A stretch of 64,000 nucleotides of DNA from Streptomyces sp. SirexAA-E (lineage in GTDB: Bacteria; Actinomycetota; Actinomycetes; Streptomycetales; Streptomycetaceae): assembly GCF_000177195.2 (NCBI RefSeq), contig NC_015953.1, forward strand, positions 6,324,001-6,388,000, in the 5' to 3' direction. The position numbers and the translations under genes were made by a program. Below, in pieces: positions 60,184-64,000 of this stretch; position 1 is the stretch's first letter; every line of letters starts with the position of its first letter. The notes beneath the pieces were generated by a model. The model worked only from the letters and a program-made list of their open reading frames with translations. It did no database searches and was not told the DNA's origin.

Positions 60184-61557
60184 ATGAGCTCTGCACCCCC
60201 TGCCGGCGGGCCGTCCGGTCCCCGGGACCCGAACCCTGCGCCCGGCATCGGCCGCCGTCGGCTGCTGCGTTACGGGACGGCCGGAGCCGCGGCGCTGCTG
60301 GCCGCGGGCCCGTTGACCGGCTGTGCCTCACCCGCCCGGGCCGGTGAGGCCTCCGCGCTGAAGGTCTGGGACCTCTTCCAGGGCGGCGACGGCATGCTGA
60401 TGGACGAGATGATCGCGGCCGTGTCCCGGGGCGGCGACGGCTTCGACGTCGACCGGACCATCCTGGACTGGGGCCCGTCGTACTACACGAAGCTCGCCAT
60501 GTCGGCGGCGGGCGGCCGGGCCTCGGACGTGGCCGTGCTGCATCTGTCACGCCTGGCCGGATACGCACCCGGCGGCCTGCTCGACCCCTTCGACCTGGAT
60601 CTGCTCGCCGAGTTCGGCGTCAGCGAGAAGGACTTCGCCCCCGCCGTCTGGAAGCGCGCCCAGCACCAGGGCACGGTCTACGCGATCCCGCTCGACGTAC
60701 ACCCGTTCATCGTCTTCTACGACAAGGACGCCGCCGACGAGGCGGGGCTGCTCGACCCGTCCGGGGCCCTGGCGCCGATGGGCTCGCCCGAAGCGTTCCT
60801 CGACGCCGGCAAGAAACTCGCCGAGGTGACCGGGAAGTCCGGGATCCTCTTCGGACACGTCACCGACACGGCCCAGAGCTGGCGGCAGTTCGCGGCCCTC
60901 TACGCCCAGACCGGCGCCTCCTTCACGCTGCCCGACGGCGGTCCGCCGAAGATCGACGTCGAGGCGGCCGTGAAGGTCGTGACCTTCATGAAGCAGCTCT
61001 TCGACGGCCGGACGAACCCCAACAACCTCGACTACAACGGCGCGATGGCCGCCTTCATGGACGGCCGCGGCGGCATGATCATGGCGGGGGAGTGGGAGCT
61101 TCCGACGTTCCGCAAGTCCGGCATCGAGCGGTTGGGCGCGGCCCCCTTCCCCCAGGTCTTCGGCCGCCCCGCCGTCTACGCCGACTCGCACAGCTTCGTA
61201 CTGCCGCACCAGGACGACCCCGACCCGGCCCGGCGCCGCGAGGCCCACCGGTACGTCGCCGAGATCATCAAGCAGAGCCTGACCTGGGCGAGTGCCGGAC
61301 ACATCCCGGCCTACCAGCCGGTGCAGGCACTCCCCGAATACGCGAAGCTCGACCCCCAGTCCTCCTACGCGGCCGCGGGCGAGATCGTCGTGCTCGACCC
61401 GCCGAACTGGTTCGCCGGAGCGGGCGGCAACTTCCAGAACCGCATGTGCCAGCCGCTCCAGTCGGCGCTGCTGGGCAACACCTCCGCCGAGAAGGCGGTA
61501 CGGCAGATGGTCCGGGAAGCGGACAGCCTGCTGCGCCAGCCCAACCCGGTCGCCTGA
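60184..61557 (+). CDS. Sugar ABC transporter substrate-binding lipoprotein (Tat type)
   Basis: 457 aa from ATG 60184 (AAAGG 6-7 nt upstream; GTG 60181 is possible). Twin-arginine motif GRRRLLRY (Arg24-25) with lipobox LTGC, acylated Cys47. Family 1 binding protein: LKVWDLFQGGDGMLMDEMI, YAIPLDVHPFIVFYDKD, MAAFMDGRGGMIMAGEWELPTF. It delivers an oligosaccharide to the two permeases that follow. No ATPase gene is in the operon, so a shared MsiK-type ATPase probably serves it. Confidence 0.93.
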   Translation: MSSAPPAGGPSGPRDPNPAPGIGRRRLLRYGTAGAAALLAAGPLTGCASPARAGEASALKVWDLFQGGDGMLMDEMIAAVSRGGDGFDVDRTILDWGPSYYTKLAMSAAGGRASDVAVLHLSRLAGYAPGGLLDPFDLDLLAEFGVSEKDFAPAVWKRAQHQGTVYAIPLDVHPFIVFYDKDAADEAGLLDPSGALAPMGSPEAFLDAGKKLAEVTGKSGILFGHVTDTAQSWRQFAALYAQTGASFTLPDGGPPKIDVEAAVKVVTFMKQLFDGRTNPNNLDYNGAMAAFMDGRGGMIMAGEWELPTFRKSGIERLGAAPFPQVFGRPAVYADSHSFVLPHQDDPDPARRREAHRYVAEIIKQSLTWASAGHIPAYQPVQALPEYAKLDPQSSYAAAGEIVVLDPPNWFAGAGGNFQNRMCQPLQSALLGNTSAEKAVRQMVREADSLLRQPNPVA

Positions 61558-61579
61558 CGACAGCCGAAGGAGCCGCATC

Positions 61580-62518
61580 GTGACCACCACCGCGCCCGCC
61601 GGAGCGTCGGCGCCCCCGCAGCCGGAACCCTCCGCAGCACCGCCCGCCCCCCGCCGCCGCCGCTCCCTCACGGGTGGCGGAGGACTGTTCGTCCTGCCCT
61701 TCCTCGCGTTCTTCGTGCTCTTCCTGGTCTGGCCCGTCGTGCAGGGCCTCTGGATGAGCCTCACCGACGCCTCGCTCGCCCTGCGGGACACCGAGTTCGT
61801 CGGACTGGCCAACTACGCCGAGGCGTTCGGGGACCCCGACGTCTGGAGCAGCCTCGGCAACACCGTCTTCTTCACCGTCATCTCCTGCGTGCCGCTGGTC
61901 CTGGTGGCCCTCGCCATGGCCCTGCTGGTGCACAGCGGACTCGCCGGCCAATGGGTGTGGCGGCTGGCCTACTTCGCGCCGTACCTGCTGCCCGTCACCG
62001 TGGTCACGCTCGTCTGGACGTGGCTGTACCAGCCCGACATCGGCCTCGGCAACCAGCTGCTGACGTCGCTGGGGCTGGAGCCCGTCGGCTGGCTCTCCGA
62101 CGAGTCGGTGGCGATGTGGTCCGTCGCGGCCCTCACCGTCTGGTGGACGGTCGGCTTCAACTTCCTGCTCTACCTCGCGGCCCTCCAGTCCCTGCCCGTC
62201 ACCTACGACGAGGCCGCCGCGCTCGACGGCGCCGGTGCCTGGCGGCGGCTGTGGTCCGTCACCCTGCCCCAGCTGCGGCACACCACCGTCCTGGTCGCCA
62301 TGCTCCAGGTGCTCGCCTCGCTCAAGGTGTTCGACCAGATCTACATCCTCACCAAGGGCGGCCCCAACGGCTCCACCCGCCCGATCCTCGAGTACGTCTA
62401 CGACGTCGGGTTCACCGGTTACCGGCTGGGCTACGCCTCGGCGATCAGCTACGTCTTCTTCGCGCTCGTCATCGTCATCTCCGTCGTGCAGCTCCGCTTC
62501 TTCCGTCAGGAGGGCTGA
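61580..62518 (+). CDS. Sugar ABC transporter permease 1 (MalF type)
   Basis: 312 aa from GTG 61580 with GAAGGAG 7 nt upstream. Six TM segments after a Pro/Arg-rich N-terminus, with the inner-membrane coupling motif EAAALDGAGAWRRLWSVTLPQL. It heterodimerises with the next permease. Confidence 0.93.
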   Translation: MTTTAPAGASAPPQPEPSAAPPAPRRRRSLTGGGGLFVLPFLAFFVLFLVWPVVQGLWMSLTDASLALRDTEFVGLANYAEAFGDPDVWSSLGNTVFFTVISCVPLVLVALAMALLVHSGLAGQWVWRLAYFAPYLLPVTVVTLVWTWLYQPDIGLGNQLLTSLGLEPVGWLSDESVAMWSVAALTVWWTVGFNFLLYLAALQSLPVTYDEAAALDGAGAWRRLWSVTLPQLRHTTVLVAMLQVLASLKVFDQIYILTKGGPNGSTRPILEYVYDVGFTGYRLGYASAISYVFFALVIVISVVQLRFFRQEG

Positions 62519-62520
62519 CC

Positions 62521-63420
62521 GTGTCCGCCATCTCCACCCCCGTCCGCCGGCCACGCCGTCCACGCCGCGAGGAGACCGGGTCCCCGTTGCTGCTGGGCCA
62601 CGGACGGCTGCCCCGCGTGCTGGCCGGGACCGCGCTGACCGTCCTCGCCGCCGTCTGGCTGCTGCCGTTCCTCTGGGCGGTGGCGACCTCGGTGCAGAGC
62701 GAGCAGGACGTGATGAAGTCGGGCCTGTCGCCGTTCAAGGGCGCCTTCACGCTCTCCGCCTACCGGCAGATCCTGGAACGCGGAAACGTTCCGACCTGGG
62801 CGTTCAACAGCGTGCTGATAGCCGTCCTGGTCACCCTGCTCACCGTCGCCGTCTCGACGCTCGCCGCCTACGGGTTCTCCCGCGGCACCTTCCGCGGCCG
62901 GCGCGTCCTCCTCGCCGTCACGGTCGCCGCGATCATGGTCCCGCCGCAGCTGCTCATCGTCCCGCTCTTCGAGCAGATGACGATGTTCCACCTGGTCGAC
63001 ACCTATGCGGCGGTCATCCTGCCGCAGGTCGTGGCGCCCATGATGGTCTTCATCCTCAAGCGGTTCTTCGACGGCATCCCCCGCGAGCTGGAGGACGCCG
63101 CCCGCATCGACGGCGCCTCCGAGCTGAGGGTCTTCTGGTCGATCGTGCTGCCGCTGTCCCGCCCGATCGTGGCCGCCGTCGCGATCTTCGTCTTCATCGG
63201 GGCGTGGAACAACTTCATGTGGCCCTTCATCGTCACCAACGACCCGGACCTCATGACGCTCCCGGTGGGCCTCGCCACCGTCAAGGACGCCTACGGCATC
63301 CAGTACGCCCAGGCCATGGCATCCGCCCTGCTGGCGGCGCTCCCGCTGATCGTGATGTTCCTCCTCTTCCAGCGGCGCATCGTCAACTCCGTGGCCACCA
63401 CCGGCCTCGGCGGCAGCTGA
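62521..63420 (+). CDS. Sugar ABC transporter permease 2 (MalG type)
   Basis: 299 aa from GTG 62521, 2 nt after the previous stop. Six TM segments with the coupling motif ELEDAARIDGASELRVFWSIVLPL and the MalG-like C-terminus. A small hairpin (GCCGGC at 63444 and 63455) lies between this gene and the next. Confidence 0.93.
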   Translation: MSAISTPVRRPRRPRREETGSPLLLGHGRLPRVLAGTALTVLAAVWLLPFLWAVATSVQSEQDVMKSGLSPFKGAFTLSAYRQILERGNVPTWAFNSVLIAVLVTLLTVAVSTLAAYGFSRGTFRGRRVLLAVTVAAIMVPPQLLIVPLFEQMTMFHLVDTYAAVILPQVVAPMMVFILKRFFDGIPRELEDAARIDGASELRVFWSIVLPLSRPIVAAVAIFVFIGAWNNFMWPFIVTNDPDLMTLPVGLATVKDAYGIQYAQAMASALLAALPLIVMFLLFQRRIVNSVATTGLGGS

Positions 63421-63487
63421 CCGCCTCCCGTTGTCCCTTCCGTGCCGGCCACCCGCCGGCCGTCCCCACCATCTGACTGGAGTTCGT

Positions 63488-64000
63488 GTGCACACCCCCT
63501 CCGTCCCCCGTCCGGAGTACCCGCGACCGCAGTTCGTCCGGCGCGACTGGCTCAACCTGAACGGGACCTGGCAGTTCGAGACCGACCAGGGCGACAGCGG
63601 CCTCGAACGAGGACTCCTCGACCGCGACCTCACCGGCGAGATCCTCGTGCCCTTCGCCCCCGAGTCCGAGCTGTCGGGTGTCGGCGACACCGACTTCCTG
63701 GAGGCCGTCTGGTACCGGCGGCGGTTCACCCCGCCCGCCGCGTGGGCGGGCCGCCGGGTGCTGCTGCACTTCGGGGCCGTCGACCACGACACCACCGTGT
63801 GGGTCGACGGCACCGAAGTGGTGCGCCACCGCGGCGGCTTCACCCCCTTCACGGCCGACCTCGGCGACCTCGCCCCGGCCGGACGGGAGGTCGAGATCAC
63901 CGTCCGCGCCCGCGACCCGAAGTCCGGCCCGCAGGCCCGGGGCAAGCAGGCGATCCAGTACGCCAACCACGACTGCAACTACACCCGCACCACCGGCATC
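63488..64000 (+). CDS. Glycoside hydrolase family 2 enzyme, 3' end outside window
   Basis: The first 171 residues from GTG 63488 (GGAG 5 nt upstream). This is the GH2 sugar-binding N-terminal domain: PRPQFVRRDWLNLNGTWQFETDQGD, ILVPFAPESELSGVG, AVWYRRRFTPP, VLLHFGAVDHDTTVWVDGTEVVRHRGGFTPF. The catalytic domain is beyond the window, so beta-galactosidase, beta-glucuronidase or beta-mannosidase cannot be told apart. No signal peptide is seen, so it acts inside on sugars brought in by the upstream ABC system. It is probably in the same LacI-controlled operon. Confidence 0.9.
   Translation, partial: MHTPSVPRPEYPRPQFVRRDWLNLNGTWQFETDQGDSGLERGLLDRDLTGEILVPFAPESELSGVGDTDFLEAVWYRRRFTPPAAWAGRRVLLHFGAVDHDTTVWVDGTEVVRHRGGFTPFTADLGDLAPAGREVEITVRARDPKSGPQARGKQAIQYANHDCNYTRTTGI

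Overview
The window reads as a linear piece of a Streptomyces (or very close actinomycete) chromosome. GC is very high with C/G-dominated third codon positions, many genes start with GTG or TTG and overlap the previous stop by 1-4 nt, in-frame TTA codons are almost absent, and families typical of the genus are present (DUF6083, PPOX/F420 oxidoreductase, monomeric isocitrate dehydrogenase, two-gene FecCD-type siderophore permease). All names are from reading the translated sequence; no database search was possible.

Region 1 (1-17.8 kb) is the end of a modular type I polyketide synthase locus: the C-terminal part of one PKS protein (KR-ACP | KS-AT-DH-KR-ACP) and a final protein KS-AT-ACP-TE. 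Both extender ATs have the HAFH signature for malonyl-CoA, and the last module has no reductive domain. An ABC ATPase, an FtsX-type permease, a histidine kinase and a LuxR-type response regulator follow as one overlapping operon, then a type II thioesterase. A small PqqD-like gene lies antisense just after the PKS. It and the response regulator each carry a TTA codon, so both may depend on bldA. The second PKS gene has a roughly 540-bp patch of foreign codon usage inside its KS.

Region 2 (18-20.6 kb) holds a secreted gamma-glutamyltransferase ended by an 18-bp terminator hairpin, a small XRE regulator that looks leaderless and autoregulated, and a PPOX-fold protein.

Region 3 (20.7-30.4 kb, minus strand) is the most interesting part: an eight-gene operon for a secreted amino-sugar polysaccharide. 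It encodes a secreted polysaccharide deacetylase with an N-terminal Rossmann-like domain (Agd3/PelA-like), a PelF-like glycosyltransferase, a 12-TM membrane protein with a soluble N-terminal domain, a LegB-like 4,6-dehydratase, a sugar nucleotidyltransferase, an SDR epimerase/reductase, a spherulin-4 (GH135-like) protein and a GH114 lipoprotein. Most of the parts list of the fungal galactosaminogalactan cluster (glycosyltransferase, sugar-nucleotide enzyme, Agd3, Sph3, Ega3) is present, with a different precursor route.

Region 4 (30.9-51.5 kb) has a secreted protein, an unknown conserved protein, an apparent gene chimera, a PEP-mutase/isocitrate-lyase family gene and the reductive pyrimidine (or hydantoin) catabolic genes: beta-ureidopropionase-like nitrilase, class III aminotransferase and dihydropyrimidinase. 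These are followed by an AraC regulator, an iron-box-controlled siderophore ABC transporter and a DUF4157 protein with a possible cysteine-hydrolase C-terminal domain. An F420-type LLM oxidoreductase and an NCS1 permease that plausibly belong to the pyrimidine genes come after this block, then a secreted LppX-like protein, a small secreted protein and an amidase.

Region 5 (51.6-64 kb) carries monomeric isocitrate dehydrogenase, a fluoroacetate-dehalogenase-like hydrolase, a SnoaL-like protein between two diverged repeats, a lipoate ligase-like protein with its accessory domain first, an NlpC/P60 remnant, and an alanine-racemase-like protein lacking the usual tyrosine. It ends with a LacI-controlled sugar ABC operon leading into a GH2 glycosidase cut by the window end. 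No tRNA, rRNA, CRISPR array or intact insertion sequence was seen.
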